From positions 330,631 through 394,630 of the forward strand of contig NZ_AXAJ01000004.1 in NCBI RefSeq assembly GCF_000472445.1: a stretch of 64,000 nucleotides of DNA, given 5' to 3'. The notes under the pieces were generated by a model. It worked only from the letters and a program-made list of their open reading frames with translations, searched no databases and was not told where the DNA came from. This DNA is from Burkholderia sp. WSM2230 (GTDB lineage Bacteria; Pseudomonadota; Gammaproteobacteria; Burkholderiales; Burkholderiaceae). Below are positions 37,527-46,542 of the stretch, piece by piece (position 1 is the first letter of the stretch; the number at the start of each line of letters is the position of its first letter). Both the position numbers and the translations under genes were made by a program.

Positions 37527-39188
37527 TCAGCTCACCGCCGCCATCAATCCCGCCAGGTCGAGATGCTCCGCGAGCGTATCGGCCAGCCGATCCAGCGACG
37601 CTTCGCGCAGCGCCGGGTAGTCGATCGCGTCGGCGTCGCTCAGTCCCGCCCATGCCAACAACGCCGCGCAGGCGGCCGGCGTGTCGAACAGGCCGTGCAC
37701 GTATGTCGCGAGAATCTGGCCATCGGCGGAAAGGGCGCCGTCCGGCCGCGCCTCGCCGTCCTGGCCGACTTGGCCGACCTGGCCGTCCTGGCCGTCCTGG
37801 CACGCTTGGCCTGCTTGGCCGTCCTGGCCCGCTTGATCCATTTGGCCCGCTCGGCCGTCTTGGCACCCCCGGCCCATTTGGCCCGCAAAAGCCGCTTGCC
37901 AGAGGCGCAGCGCCGGCGACTCCAGCGCCGGCCCCCGCGTCTCGCCCATATGAATCTCGTAGCCGGCCACTTCCGGCGAGCCGGGCAGCGCAAGGCGACC
38001 GGTCACGTTCATGAGCGTCTTGTCGCGCGTCAGCACGGTCGAGTAGTCAAGCCAGCCCAGTCCAGCCGACGTACCGGGCGCGCCTTCCACGCCGTGCGGA
38101 TCGGCCACCTCGCGGCCCAGCATCTGCATGCCGCCGCAAATACCGATCACCCGGCCGCCGTAGCGCAGGTGCTGTTGCAGCACCGCGTCCCAACCGTGCG
38201 CGCGCAGGAACGCCAGGTCTTGCCGCACGTTCTTCGACCCCGGCAGGATGATCAGATCCGCGGGCGGCGGCGTCATGCCGCTGCGCACGTAGTGAAAATC
38301 GATTTGCGGATGAGCGCGCAGCGCGTCGAAATCCGTGTGATTGCTGATGTGCGGCAGCACCGGCACGACCACCCGCAGCGTGCGCGCGGCGTCGCCGCGC
38401 TGCGCCGCGCGCAGCTCGGGCGGCAGCATGTCCTCGGCGTCGAGCGTCAGTCCGTGCAGATAAGGGATCACGCCGAGCACCGGCTTGCCGGTCTTCGCCT
38501 CGAGCCAATCGAGACCCGGCTTCAGCAGCCCGATATCGCCGCGAAACCGGTTGATGATGAACCCGCGCACGCGCGCCTGCTCGCTCGCCGACAGGCAGGC
38601 GAGCGTGCCCGTCAGATGCGCGAACACCCCGCCCCGGTCAATGTCGGCCACCAGCACCACCGGACAGTCGACCGCCTCTGCAAAACCCATGTTGGCGATG
38701 TCGCGCTCGCGCAGATTGATCTCGGCCGGACTGCCGGCGCCTTCCACGAAAATCGTGTCGTACGCCGCTTGCAGCCGCGCATACGATTCCAGCACCGCTT
38801 TGAAGGCGACCGGCTTGTAGTCGTGATATGCGCGGGCGTCGAGATTCATGCGCGCCTTGCCGTGGATGATCACCTGCGCGCCGCGATCGCTCGTCGGCTT
38901 GAGCAGCACGGGGTTCAGGTCGGTGTGCGCGGCGATCCCGGCGGCCACCGCCTGCAGAGCCTGCGCGCGCCCGATCTCGCCGCCGTCGACGGTGACCGCG
39001 CTGTTGAGCGCCATGTTCTGCGGCTTGAACGGCGCCACGCGCACACCGGCGCGCCGCGCGAGCCGGCACAAACCGGCGACGAGCGTGCTCTTGCCGGCGT
39101 CGGACGTGGTGCCCTGGATCATCAGCGTGCCGCGCGGCACGGCTAGCGCGTGGAGCGGAATCTCAGACGGGATCGGTTGGCTGCTCAC
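37527..39188 (-). CDS. cobQ: Cobyric acid synthase
   Basis: Amidates adenosylcobyrinate a,c-diamide at four side chains using glutamine and ATP. The 553-residue protein has an N-terminal dethiobiotin-synthetase-like ATPase ([20 protein letters not shown]) and a C-terminal class I glutaminase domain with nucleophile Cys in [14 protein letters not shown] and the His region TYVHGLFD. A Gly/Gln/Asp-rich insertion encoded by a 9-bp tandem repeat sits between the Cys and His parts. The GTG at 39188 gives a normal family start but has no clear ribosome site. It is transcribed away from cobU. Confidence 0.92.
   Translation of the reverse strand: MSSQPIPSEIPLHALAVPRGTLMIQGTTSDAGKSTLVAGLCRLARRAGVRVAPFKPQNMALNSAVTVDGGEIGRAQALQAVAAGIAAHTDLNPVLLKPTSDRGAQVIIHGKARMNLDARAYHDYKPVAFKAVLESYARLQAAYDTIFVEGAGSPAEINLRERDIANMGFAEAVDCPVVLVADIDRGGVFAHLTGTLACLSASEQARVRGFIINRFRGDIGLLKPGLDWLEAKTGKPVLGVIPYLHGLTLDAEDMLPPELRAAQRGDAARTLRVVVPVLPHISNHTDFDALRAHPQIDFHYVRSGMTPPPADLIILPGSKNVRQDLAFLRAHGWDAVLQQHLRYGGRVIGICGGMQMLGREVADPHGVEGAPGTSAGLGWLDYSTVLTRDKTLMNVTGRLALPGSPEVAGYEIHMGETRGPALESPALRLWQAAFAGQMGRGCQDGRAGQMDQAGQDGQAGQACQDGQDGQVGQVGQDGEARPDGALSADGQILATYVHGLFDTPAACAALLAWAGLSDADAIDYPALREASLDRLADTLAEHLDLAGLMAAVS
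37752..37886 (+). repeat. 9-bp tandem repeat tract in cobQ (15 units)
   Basis: Fifteen imperfect 9-nt units of the form YTGGCCNNC run for 135 nt in frame and encode a GQx/GQD-type tripeptide pattern in CobQ. Units such as CTGGCCGTC and TTGGCCCGC recur exactly. Confidence 0.9.
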
Positions 39189-39277
39189 GGAAACGTTGGA
39201 CTCGACGATGAAAAGGAATGATGGGCCGCTCGCCGGCAACAGACGAGCGCAATGTTGCGCCCGCGCCCGTGCCCGTG

Positions 39278-39360
39278 CGACGTGACGTGACGCGACGCGA
39301 ACCGACGTGACGCGACACGATCCGACCCGACGCGACGCGACGCGACGCGACGCGACGCGA
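39278..39360 (+). repeat. Pentanucleotide satellite between cobQ and cobU
   Basis: A tract built on CGACG (GACGT, GACGC, GACAC variants) ends with 33 nt of perfect 5-bp period at 39328-39360. It lies in the divergent promoter gap, 64 nt before the cobU start. Confidence 0.9.
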
Positions 39361-39423
39361 ATCGCCGCATTATCCCATCGCGCCGGCCCGCTCTGCACGC
39401 CGGCACGCCGGTACAATCACGCG

Positions 39424-39978
39424 ATGATTTCCCACGACCTCACCTTCGTTCTCGGCGGCGCGCGCTCAGGCAAGAGCGTGCACGCGGAGCAGCTTGCCAG
39501 CCAAAGCGCGCTGCCCGTCACCTACATCGCGACGGCGCGCGTTGCCGGCGACGCCGAATTCAACGCGCGCATCGCGCATCATCGCGCGCGGCGCCCGGCG
39601 CATTGGCGCCTGCTCGAAGCGGACCTCGACCTCGCGGGCGCGGTATCGAAGGCGGACGCGCCCGGGCATTGCACGCTGATCGACTGCCTGACCTTATGGC
39701 TTGCCAACCTGCTATGTCCCGCCGACGGCGACCCGTTGGCGCCCGCTCAATATCAGGCGCACATCGAAGCGCTGGAGGCCGTGCTCGCCAACGCGCGCGG
39801 CAAGATCATCGCGGTCAGCAACGAGATCGGTTTGGGCGTCGTGCCGCTCGGCGCGGCCACGCGTCTTTATGTCGACGAACTCGGGCGGCTCAATCAGCGC
39901 ATTGCGGCGCTCTCCACGCAGGCCACGATGATGGTCGCGGGCCTGCCGCTCCCGCTCAAAAGCGCAGGCGGCGCCTGA
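39424..39978 (+). CDS. cobU: Adenosylcobinamide kinase/guanylyltransferase
   Basis: Phosphorylates adenosylcobinamide and attaches GMP, preparing it for nucleotide-loop joining. The 184-residue protein has P-loop LGGARSGKSVHAE, YIATARVAGDAEFNARIAHHRARRP with the GMP-accepting His region, and VSNEIGLGVVP. Its stop overlaps the start of cbiB (TGATG). It heads the rightward cobU-cbiB-cobD-btuF operon. Confidence 0.95.
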   Translation: MISHDLTFVLGGARSGKSVHAEQLASQSALPVTYIATARVAGDAEFNARIAHHRARRPAHWRLLEADLDLAGAVSKADAPGHCTLIDCLTLWLANLLCPADGDPLAPAQYQAHIEALEAVLANARGKIIAVSNEIGLGVVPLGAATRLYVDELGRLNQRIAALSTQATMMVAGLPLPLKSAGGA

Positions 39979-40913
39979 TGCTGACGCTTCCCCTCATCGT
40001 GACGCTCGCCACCGCAGGCGTGGCCGTGGACCGTTGGATCGGCGAGCCGCACGGCGCGCATCCGCTGGTGGGTTTCGGCAAATGGGCGGCGCGCCTCGAG
40101 GCGCACTACAACCGCGGACGGCGCCTGCGGCTCAAGGGCCTGCTCGCATGGGCCCTGGCCGTGCTGCCGCCGGTGCTGATCGCGTGGTGGCTCGTGGCTG
40201 TGCTGCCTTTCTTTGCGGCCTGTGCCGTGCACGTCGCGCTGCTGTGGTTCGCGCTCGGCGCGCGCAGTTTGCACGACCATATCGAGCCGATTGCGAAAGC
40301 GCTCGCACAGCGCGACCTCGAGCAGGCGCGCTTGCTGACCGCGCGGATCGTCTCACGCGAAACCGCGCATGCCGACGAAGCCGCGCTGTCGCGCGCCGCG
40401 GTCGAATCCGCATTGGAAAACGGCAACGACGCGATTTTCGGCGCCCTCTTCTGGTTCGCGCTCGCCGGCGGTCCTGGCGCACTCGGCTTTCGTCTGGCCA
40501 ATACGCTCGATGCCATGTGGGGCTATCGCACGCCGCGTTATTTGCGCTTCGGCTGGGCGGCCGCGCGCCTCGACGACGTGCTCAACTGGATTCCCGCGCG
40601 CCTCACTGCCGCGAGCTACGCGCTGCTCGGCGACACGCGCACCGCGTGGCGCTGCTGGCGCGAGCAGGCGCCGCGCTGGGACAGCCCGAACGCCGGCCCG
40701 GTAATGGCCTCGGGCGCGGGCAGCCTGAACGTGCTCATCGGCGGCCCGGCCGTTTATCACGGCGCGCTCGAACATCGGCCCACGCTCGGCTTCGGTCATC
40801 CCGCCAAGGCCGCTCACATTACGGCCGCGCTGATGCTGGTCGAGCGCACCATGATCCTGTGGCTCGCGGTGCTCATCGTGCTGGCCTTGCTGAGCGTGCC
40901 GCTGCATGTCTGA
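39978..40913 (+). CDS. cbiB: Adenosylcobinamide-phosphate synthase
   Basis: Membrane enzyme that attaches aminopropanol (phosphate) to adenosylcobyrate; called CobD in the aerobic nomenclature. The 311-residue protein has several hydrophobic helices, the N-terminal DRWIGEPHGAHPLVGFGKWA motif, and SRETAHADEAALSRAAVESALENGND-type central sequence. The late NAGPVMASGAG is also conserved in the family. It overlaps cobU by one nt and cobD by 8 nt. Confidence 0.94.
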   Translation: MLTLPLIVTLATAGVAVDRWIGEPHGAHPLVGFGKWAARLEAHYNRGRRLRLKGLLAWALAVLPPVLIAWWLVAVLPFFAACAVHVALLWFALGARSLHDHIEPIAKALAQRDLEQARLLTARIVSRETAHADEAALSRAAVESALENGNDAIFGALFWFALAGGPGALGFRLANTLDAMWGYRTPRYLRFGWAAARLDDVLNWIPARLTAASYALLGDTRTAWRCWREQAPRWDSPNAGPVMASGAGSLNVLIGGPAVYHGALEHRPTLGFGHPAKAAHITAALMLVERTMILWLAVLIVLALLSVPLHV

Positions 40914-42015
40914 ACGAACCGCCCACCCGCGCTCTCCTCGAGATGCGCAGCCTGAGCAAGCCTCCTTCGCAACGGAGGCTTCAGCGGCGCACCGCGCGCC
41001 GATCGCGCACGGCGGCAATCTGCACGAAGCGGCCCGGCGTTATGGCATTCCGTACGGCGAGTGGCTGGATCTGTCGACGGGAATCAATCCGCACGGCTAT
41101 CCGGTGCCGCCCGTTCCCGCAGACGTGTGGCGCCGCCTGCCCGACGAAGGCGACGGCCTCGCCGACTGCGCCGCGCGCTATTACGGCGCGCCCGATGCCG
41201 CGCACGTGCTGCCCGTTGCAGGAAGCCAGGCGGCGATCCGCGCGCTGCCGGCGTTGCTGCCGCGCGCGCAAGCCGGCGTCGCGCCGCTCACCTACAGCGA
41301 ATACGCGCCGGCGTTCGAGCGCGCCGGGCATCGCGTAGTATCGCTCGATATTTCGTGGGACGTCTTGCCCGAAGCACTGATGCACGCGATCGTTGTGAAT
41401 CCGAACAATCCGACCGCCGACCATCTGAGCGCTGCGAAGCTGCTCGCATGGCATGCGCAGCTGAGCGCGCGCGGCGGCACGCTGATCGTCGACGAAGCCT
41501 TTGCCGACACGATGCCCGCCGCTTCGCTCGCAGCGCACACCAATCGCGAAGGTTTGATTGTGCTGCGCTCGCCGGGCAAGTTCTTTGGATTAGCGGGCGT
41601 GCGCGCGGGGTTCGTGCTGGCATCGCCGGTCATGATCGAACGGCTGCGCCGCGCGCTCGGCGCGTGGACCGTCAGCGGCCCGGCACGTCATGCCGTGAAG
41701 GCCGCATTTGCGGATCGCGGCTGGCAACAGCAAATGCGCTCTCGACTGGCCGCGGAAAGCGCGCGGCTTGTCGATCTGTTGCAAGCCGATGGCATTCGCA
41801 CACGCGCCACACCGCTCTTCGCATGGACCGACGACGCACGCGCCCCGGCCTTGCATGAAGCGTTGGCCACGCGCGGCGTATGGACGCGGCTTTTCGCCCC
41901 GTCCGGCAGCGTGCGTTTCGGCTTGCCCGGCAGCGAAGAGGAATGGGCGCGTCTGCAAGACAGCTTGCGCGCGGCAATGGCGGCGATTGCCGCGCCGGCG
42001 GCGGCATCGAGATGA
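40906..42015 (+). CDS. cobD: Threonine-phosphate decarboxylase
   Basis: PLP enzyme (CobD of Salmonella, CobC of Pseudomonas) that makes aminopropanol phosphate for the nucleotide loop. The 369-residue class I/II aminotransferase-fold protein has HGGNLHEAARRYGIPYGEWL at its start. The aspartate/tyrosine cofactor region is VDEAFADTMP, and the PLP lysine sits in SPGKFFGLAGVRAGF. An extra 30-residue Ala/Pro-rich N-terminus precedes the fold. It overlaps cbiB and touches btuF reading. Confidence 0.93.
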   Translation: MSERTAHPRSPRDAQPEQASFATEASAAHRAPIAHGGNLHEAARRYGIPYGEWLDLSTGINPHGYPVPPVPADVWRRLPDEGDGLADCAARYYGAPDAAHVLPVAGSQAAIRALPALLPRAQAGVAPLTYSEYAPAFERAGHRVVSLDISWDVLPEALMHAIVVNPNNPTADHLSAAKLLAWHAQLSARGGTLIVDEAFADTMPAASLAAHTNREGLIVLRSPGKFFGLAGVRAGFVLASPVMIERLRRALGAWTVSGPARHAVKAAFADRGWQQQMRSRLAAESARLVDLLQADGIRTRATPLFAWTDDARAPALHEALATRGVWTRLFAPSGSVRFGLPGSEEEWARLQDSLRAAMAAIAAPAAASR

Positions 42016-42092
42016 TCCATTTGGCCACTGCAACGCTCGTGCGCCTCGCAGCATCACTCATATGTTCAACGCAAACTTCGACGTCCGAATCG

Positions 42093-43001
42093 ATGACACC
42101 ATTCGCACGCCATGCCCGTCTCGCTCTCGTTGCTGCCTTCATTATCGCCGCCTTGCCGGCGCGTGCCAGCATCAGTGTGACCGACGACACCGGCGCTGTC
42201 GTCACCCTGCCCGCTGCAGCGCAACGGGTGATCAGTCTTGCGCCGCATGTCACCGAGCTTCTGTATGCGGCCGGCGGCGGATCGAAGATTCTGGGCGCCG
42301 TATCGTACAGCGACTATCCGCCCGAGGCGAAACAACTGCCGCGCGTTGGCGACAACAAGTCGCTCGACCTCGAACGCATCGTCGCGTTCAAGCCCGATCT
42401 GATCGTGGTGTGGCGGCACGGCAATGCGCAACGTCAGCTCGACCGTCTGCGCGAATTGCACATACCGTTGTTCTTTAGCGAGCCGCATCGCCTGGATGAT
42501 GTGGCTGTCTCGTTGACGAAGCTCGGCCAGTTGCTCGGCACGTCGTCCACGGCGGACTCAGCCGCGGCCGCGTATCGTCGCGAGATCGCGAACTTGCGCG
42601 CACAGTACGCGAAGCGGCCAACCGTCAACGTGTTCTATCAGGTGTGGGATCAACCGTTGATGACGCTCAACGGCGAACATATGGTCAGCGACGTCATCGA
42701 GCTATGCGGCGGTCGTAACGTGTTCGCCGCGCTGCAACCGCTCGTCCCCACGGTTTCGACCGAAGCAGTCCTCGCCGCGAATCCCGAGGCGATCGTCACT
42801 GCCGCGCCCGGCGCGACCAGACCGGACACCACCTTGCCGCAACTCGGCGCATGGCGCGCGTGGCCGCGGCTACTCGCGGTGGCGAACAACAACCTGTTTG
42901 CCATCGACGGCGATCTGATCAACCGGCCCGCGCCGCGCATCGTGCAGGGCGCGAGGCAGATGTGCGAAGATCTTGAACTCGCGCGCTCACGCAGGAAGTA
43001 G
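42093..43001 (+). CDS. btuF: Cobalamin-binding periplasmic protein BtuF
   Basis: Periplasmic binding protein that hands vitamin B12 or cobinamide to BtuCD. The 302-residue precursor starts MTPFARHARLALVAAFIIAA with a signal cleaved near ARA-SISV. The mature two-lobed fold shows RVISLAPHVTELLYAAGGG, VSYSDYPPEAKQLPRVGD, FKPDLIVVWRHGNAQRQ and NVFYQVWDQPLMTLNG. An alternative ATG at 42012 overlaps the cobD stop (ATGA) but would give a 50-residue presequence. Unusually, it is in the cobU operon and not with btuCD. Confidence 0.9.
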   Translation: MTPFARHARLALVAAFIIAALPARASISVTDDTGAVVTLPAAAQRVISLAPHVTELLYAAGGGSKILGAVSYSDYPPEAKQLPRVGDNKSLDLERIVAFKPDLIVVWRHGNAQRQLDRLRELHIPLFFSEPHRLDDVAVSLTKLGQLLGTSSTADSAAAAYRREIANLRAQYAKRPTVNVFYQVWDQPLMTLNGEHMVSDVIELCGGRNVFAALQPLVPTVSTEAVLAANPEAIVTAAPGATRPDTTLPQLGAWRAWPRLLAVANNNLFAIDGDLINRPAPRIVQGARQMCEDLELARSRRK

Positions 43002-43186
43002 AGCGCGGAGCGAGGCGCAGCGCAGAGAAGAGATGCGAAATGACGCTCATCAGCGCAGCAGCGACGCTGAGTGACAGAGGTGATTCTGACCGACGTGCAA
43101 TGATGCCTGGTCACACTACAAATATTCAGTAACGCTGACTAATCGCTCCATGCTACTCAATCCCACTCGCCTCACAACCCTCACCC

Positions 43187-43777
43187 TCAAGCATTCCACT
43201 TCACAAGCGACCACGGCTGCCCCTCATCGCCGCGACGCAACCAGACAATGCCGCCTGTTTCAAGCGCCCATCGCAGGCAGCGTTCGAGCGGCACGCCAAG
43301 CGCCAGCGAAGCAATCACGCGCATCACGCCCGCATGCGTCACCACATACGCGGGCGAGAGCTCCCGAGTCTGCGTGTAGGCGTCGAACCACGCGCGCACT
43401 CGCATGACGAACTGCGCGACGCTCTCGCCGCCATGCGCTCGCGCGTGTTCAAAGTTGGCAGCCCAGTCGTCGAGCAACTCGCGATCGATCGCGTCCCAGC
43501 GACGCTCTTCCCAGTCGCCGAAGTTCATTTCCTTCAGCCGATCGTCGTGGCTCAGCACGCAGCCGAAATCGTTCGCTATTTCGACGGCAAGCGCGGAGCA
43601 GCGCGTCAACGGACTCGACATCACGACGCGCGGTGCGGGTACCTGCAAGCCCGCAAGCCTCAGCGCGAGCGCGGCCGACGACACGTCGGCGGCCTCGGCG
43701 AGCGCCACATCGCTGTGGCCGTAGCACACGCCCGCGTCGAGGGCGACCGCGGGATGGCGAATCAGGACGATATCCAT
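43187..43777 (-). CDS. cobC: Alpha-ribazole phosphatase / histidine phosphatase
   Basis: Removes the phosphate from alpha-ribazole-5-phosphate or adenosylcobalamin phosphate in the last B12 steps. The 196-residue protein is a histidine (phosphoglycerate-mutase type) phosphatase with N-terminal VLIRHPAVALDAGVCYG (catalytic RH). It also shows SSPLTRCSALA, EMNFGDWEERRWDAI and the second His in YVVTHAGVMRV. It overlaps cobS by 16 nt and ends the riboswitch-controlled leftward operon. Confidence 0.92.
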   Translation of the reverse strand: MDIVLIRHPAVALDAGVCYGHSDVALAEAADVSSAALALRLAGLQVPAPRVVMSSPLTRCSALAVEIANDFGCVLSHDDRLKEMNFGDWEERRWDAIDRELLDDWAANFEHARAHGGESVAQFVMRVRAWFDAYTQTRELSPAYVVTHAGVMRVIASLALGVPLERCLRWALETGGIVWLRRGDEGQPWSLVKWNA

Positions 43778-44547
43778 GCGAGCCCTACCAGATAGATGCT
43801 CAGTTCAAAAATCTGCTGCGCGAAGCCGAGGCAGTCGCCGGTGTAGCCGCCTATGCGCTTCACAAAGTATCGGCCCATCCCAAAGCGCAGCACGACGAGC
43901 ATCGCAAGCGTCGCGCCGGCAAAGCGCCAGTCGGCCGCGAAAAGCCCGCGCGGAACATCGGGCCATAACAGCCACGGCAATCCAAAGAGCGTCGCACACA
44001 GCAGCGCGGTGCCGCTCAGACGTTGCGCCACCGGCTTCGCCTTGCCTTCGGCGCGCACATAGTCGAGCGTGGCGAGATAGCTGATTGCGCACGCGCGGCT
44101 TGCAGCATGGGCCGCGATCATCAAACCAGCGGCACGCGACGGCGGCAAGGCGGCGAGTGTCTGCCACTTGAGCGCGAGCGCGATGACCAGCGCTATCGCG
44201 CCAAATGCGCCGATGCGCGAGTCATGCATGATGCGCAATACATCGTCGCGCGTATAGGCGCCACCGAACGCATCGACGCAATCAGCGAGACCGTCCTCGT
44301 GAAACGCGCCGGTGATCAACAGCGACGTCGCCATCGACAGCAACACCGCGACACCCGCCGGAAACATGCGCAACGCCGCCAGATACACAAGCGCACTGAC
44401 ACCGCCGATCAGCACGCCGACGAGCGGAAAATAACGCGCCGCTGCATTCAGATAGTGCGGTTCGTAGCCGACCCAGCGCGGCACGGGCACACGCGTGAAG
44501 TAACCGAGCGCGGTGAAGAAGTAGCGCAATTCCGCCAGCGGGTTCAT
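43762..44547 (-). CDS. cobS: Adenosylcobinamide-GDP ribazoletransferase (cobalamin synthase)
   Basis: Inner-membrane enzyme that joins alpha-ribazole to adenosylcobinamide-GDP to complete cobalamin. The 261-residue protein has six to seven hydrophobic helices. Family motifs are GYFTRVPVPRWVGYEP, TGAFHEDGLADCVDAFGG with the metal-binding acidic residues, and IGGYTGDCLGFAQQIFEL. It lies between cobT and cobC, with a short 47-nt gap from cobT. Confidence 0.95.
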   Translation of the reverse strand: MNPLAELRYFFTALGYFTRVPVPRWVGYEPHYLNAAARYFPLVGVLIGGVSALVYLAALRMFPAGVAVLLSMATSLLITGAFHEDGLADCVDAFGGAYTRDDVLRIMHDSRIGAFGAIALVIALALKWQTLAALPPSRAAGLMIAAHAASRACAISYLATLDYVRAEGKAKPVAQRLSGTALLCATLFGLPWLLWPDVPRGLFAADWRFAGATLAMLVVLRFGMGRYFVKRIGGYTGDCLGFAQQIFELSIYLVGLAWISS

Positions 44548-44594
44548 AGGTGCGTGATCGCGTGCATGTTGTTGGAGGACATGGCGGGCGTCGC

Positions 44595-45656
44595 TCAGTC
44601 TTCGCGATTCGCCACGCCGGCCGATTCGAAGCTCGCCATTTCGTTGATGAACGCGCAGGCCGCGCGCAGCAGGGGCACGGCGAGCGCGGCGCCGGTGCCT
44701 TCGCCCAGCCGCATATCGAGCGACAACAGCGGCCGCGCGCCGAAATGCTCGAGCATGCGCCGGTGCCCCGCTTCGTTCGACGCATGTGCGAACACGCAGT
44801 ATTCGCGCACGCTCGGGGCAATCGCGTTAGCAACCAGCAGAGCCGAACCGGCGATGAAGCCGTCGACGACAATCGTCATGCGCGCTTGCGCCGCCGCGAG
44901 ATACGCGCCCGCCATCATCGCGATTTCGAAGCCGCCGAAGGTTGCGAGCACATCGAGTGGCGCATGCGACGCAGCGTGATGCGCGAGCGCCGCTGCCAGC
45001 ACGTTGCGCTTTTTCGCGAGCCCGGCGTCGTCGAGACCGGTGCCGCGGCCCACGCACTCGTCGATAGGCACGCCGCACAGGCGGCTCATCAGACACGCTG
45101 CCGCCGACGTATTCGCGATGCCCATTTCGCCAAAGCCGATGACGTTGCTGCCAAGCACCGCATGATGCCGCACGCGCGCGGCGCCGGCCTGCATTGCGGC
45201 GAGCGCCTGTTCGCGAGTCATCGCCGGTTCGCGCGCGAAGTTGCGCGTGCCTGCTGCAACCGGAATGTCGATCAGCCCGTCGGTGCGCGGCAGGGGCAGC
45301 GCAATGCCCGCGTTCACGACTTCCAGTTCGATGCCGGCGACGCGGCTCAATGCATTCACCGCCGCGCCGCCCGCGAGGAAATTCGCCACCATCTGCGCGG
45401 TCACCGCTTGCGGATACGGGCTCACGCCTTCGGCAGCAATGCCGTGGTCGCCGGCGAACACGATCAGCGCCGGCCGTTGCACAGTGGGATGCATGCTGCG
45501 CTGGATCAGGCCCATTTGACACGCCAGCGCTTCAAGCTGGCCGAGACTGCCGGGCGGCTTCGTCTTCGTATCGATGATGTGCTGAAGCCCGCCGCGCAAG
45601 CTTTGATCGAGCGCTTCAACTTCGGGCAATGCGGGGAGGCTTGGCGAGGAGGTCAT
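44595..45656 (-). CDS. cobT: Nicotinate-nucleotide-dimethylbenzimidazole phosphoribosyltransferase
   Basis: Makes alpha-ribazole phosphate from a lower-ligand base and nicotinate mononucleotide. The 353-residue protein has KTKPPGSLGQLEALACQMG, FAGDHGIAAEGVSPYP, GFGEMGIANTSAAACL and the C-terminal catalytic Glu in MRLGEGTGAALAVPLL. The N-terminus and length match the family. It is downstream of btuD in the same operon, 33 nt after it. Confidence 0.95.
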   Translation of the reverse strand: MTSSPSLPALPEVEALDQSLRGGLQHIIDTKTKPPGSLGQLEALACQMGLIQRSMHPTVQRPALIVFAGDHGIAAEGVSPYPQAVTAQMVANFLAGGAAVNALSRVAGIELEVVNAGIALPLPRTDGLIDIPVAAGTRNFAREPAMTREQALAAMQAGAARVRHHAVLGSNVIGFGEMGIANTSAAACLMSRLCGVPIDECVGRGTGLDDAGLAKKRNVLAAALAHHAASHAPLDVLATFGGFEIAMMAGAYLAAAQARMTIVVDGFIAGSALLVANAIAPSVREYCVFAHASNEAGHRRMLEHFGARPLLSLDMRLGEGTGAALAVPLLRAACAFINEMASFESAGVANRED

Positions 45657-45689
45657 GAGTTCGTGGAGATAGATGATATTGTGGTCTGG

Positions 45690-46532
45690 CTAGCGGCGTG
45701 CCACCGGGTCATGAACCGAAGACGATTCGTGACGCGAACGCGGGGCGGGAATCAGCGCCTCGTGGTCGCCGTCGCGAATCAGAATCAGCGGGTAGCCGAA
45801 GACGCGGCTCGTCAACGCGGGCGTCAGTACATCGTGCACAGGGCCGGCATATGCGGCGCCCTTACCATCGAGAAGCAGCGCGTGTGTCGCAAAGCGGCGC
45901 GCGAGATTCAGGTCGTGACATGAAAACAGCACGCTACGCCCTGGCTCCCGCGTCCATTCGGCGAGCGCTTCCAGGCACTCTATCTGATGATGCAGATCCA
46001 GATGCGAAAGCGGTTCGTCGAGCAGCAGAAGCGGCGCTTGCTGACACAGCACCGCGGCGAGCGCGACGCGTTGACGTTCGCCGCCGGAGAGCGACAGCAC
46101 GTCGCGCGCTGCGAATCCGGTGAGGCCCAGCAGCTCCAGTGCAGCGCGCGCGGCCTCCCGGTCGGCCTCGCGCTCCCAGCCCCAACCGGTCAGATGCGGG
46201 AAGCGGTTCAGCATGACGATGTCCAGCACGCTCGCGCTGAAGGTGTCGGGCGCGCTTTGCGGCATCAGCGCGCGACGCTGCGCAAGCAGCTGACGGCGCC
46301 AGTCGGCAAGACGTATGCCGTCCAATTCGACGTATCCCGCCGACGGTTGCCTCAAACCTGCGAGCGTCGACAGAAGCGTCGTCTTGCCCGCGCCGTTCGG
46401 GCCCGCGACACACCAGATCTCGCCGGGGTAGAAGGTATGCGTGAAGGCGTCGAGCAAGGTACGCGCGCCAACACGCAACGTCACGCGTTGGGCGCTGAGC
46501 GCGGGCTGGGCCTGGTTGGACGTGTGCGTCAT
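45690..46532 (-). CDS. btuD: Cobalamin ABC transporter ATP-binding protein (BtuD type)
   Basis: ATPase of the vitamin B12 importer. The 280-residue protein has Walker A AGPNGAGKTTLLST, the Q-loop MPQSAPDTF, signature LSLSGGERQRVALAAVL, Walker B LLLLDEPLSHLDLHHQ and the switch His in LFSCHDLNLA. This FecE/BtuD pattern fits the adjacent BtuC permease. The gap to btuC is 10 nt. The cognate binding protein BtuF is in the convergent operon. Confidence 0.93.
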   Translation of the reverse strand: MTHTSNQAQPALSAQRVTLRVGARTLLDAFTHTFYPGEIWCVAGPNGAGKTTLLSTLAGLRQPSAGYVELDGIRLADWRRQLLAQRRALMPQSAPDTFSASVLDIVMLNRFPHLTGWGWEREADREAARAALELLGLTGFAARDVLSLSGGERQRVALAAVLCQQAPLLLLDEPLSHLDLHHQIECLEALAEWTREPGRSVLFSCHDLNLARRFATHALLLDGKGAAYAGPVHDVLTPALTSRVFGYPLILIRDGDHEALIPAPRSRHESSSVHDPVARR

Positions 46533-46542
46533 CGGGTATGCA

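Noticed and set aside
37426..39423. Repeats in and before cobQ considered as a CRISPR array
   Set aside because: The units are 9 bp and 5 bp with no spacers, so they are microsatellites rather than CRISPR.
39189..39423. Possible cobalamin riboswitch before cobU
   Set aside because: No B12 box or CCCGCAAC core is visible on either strand.
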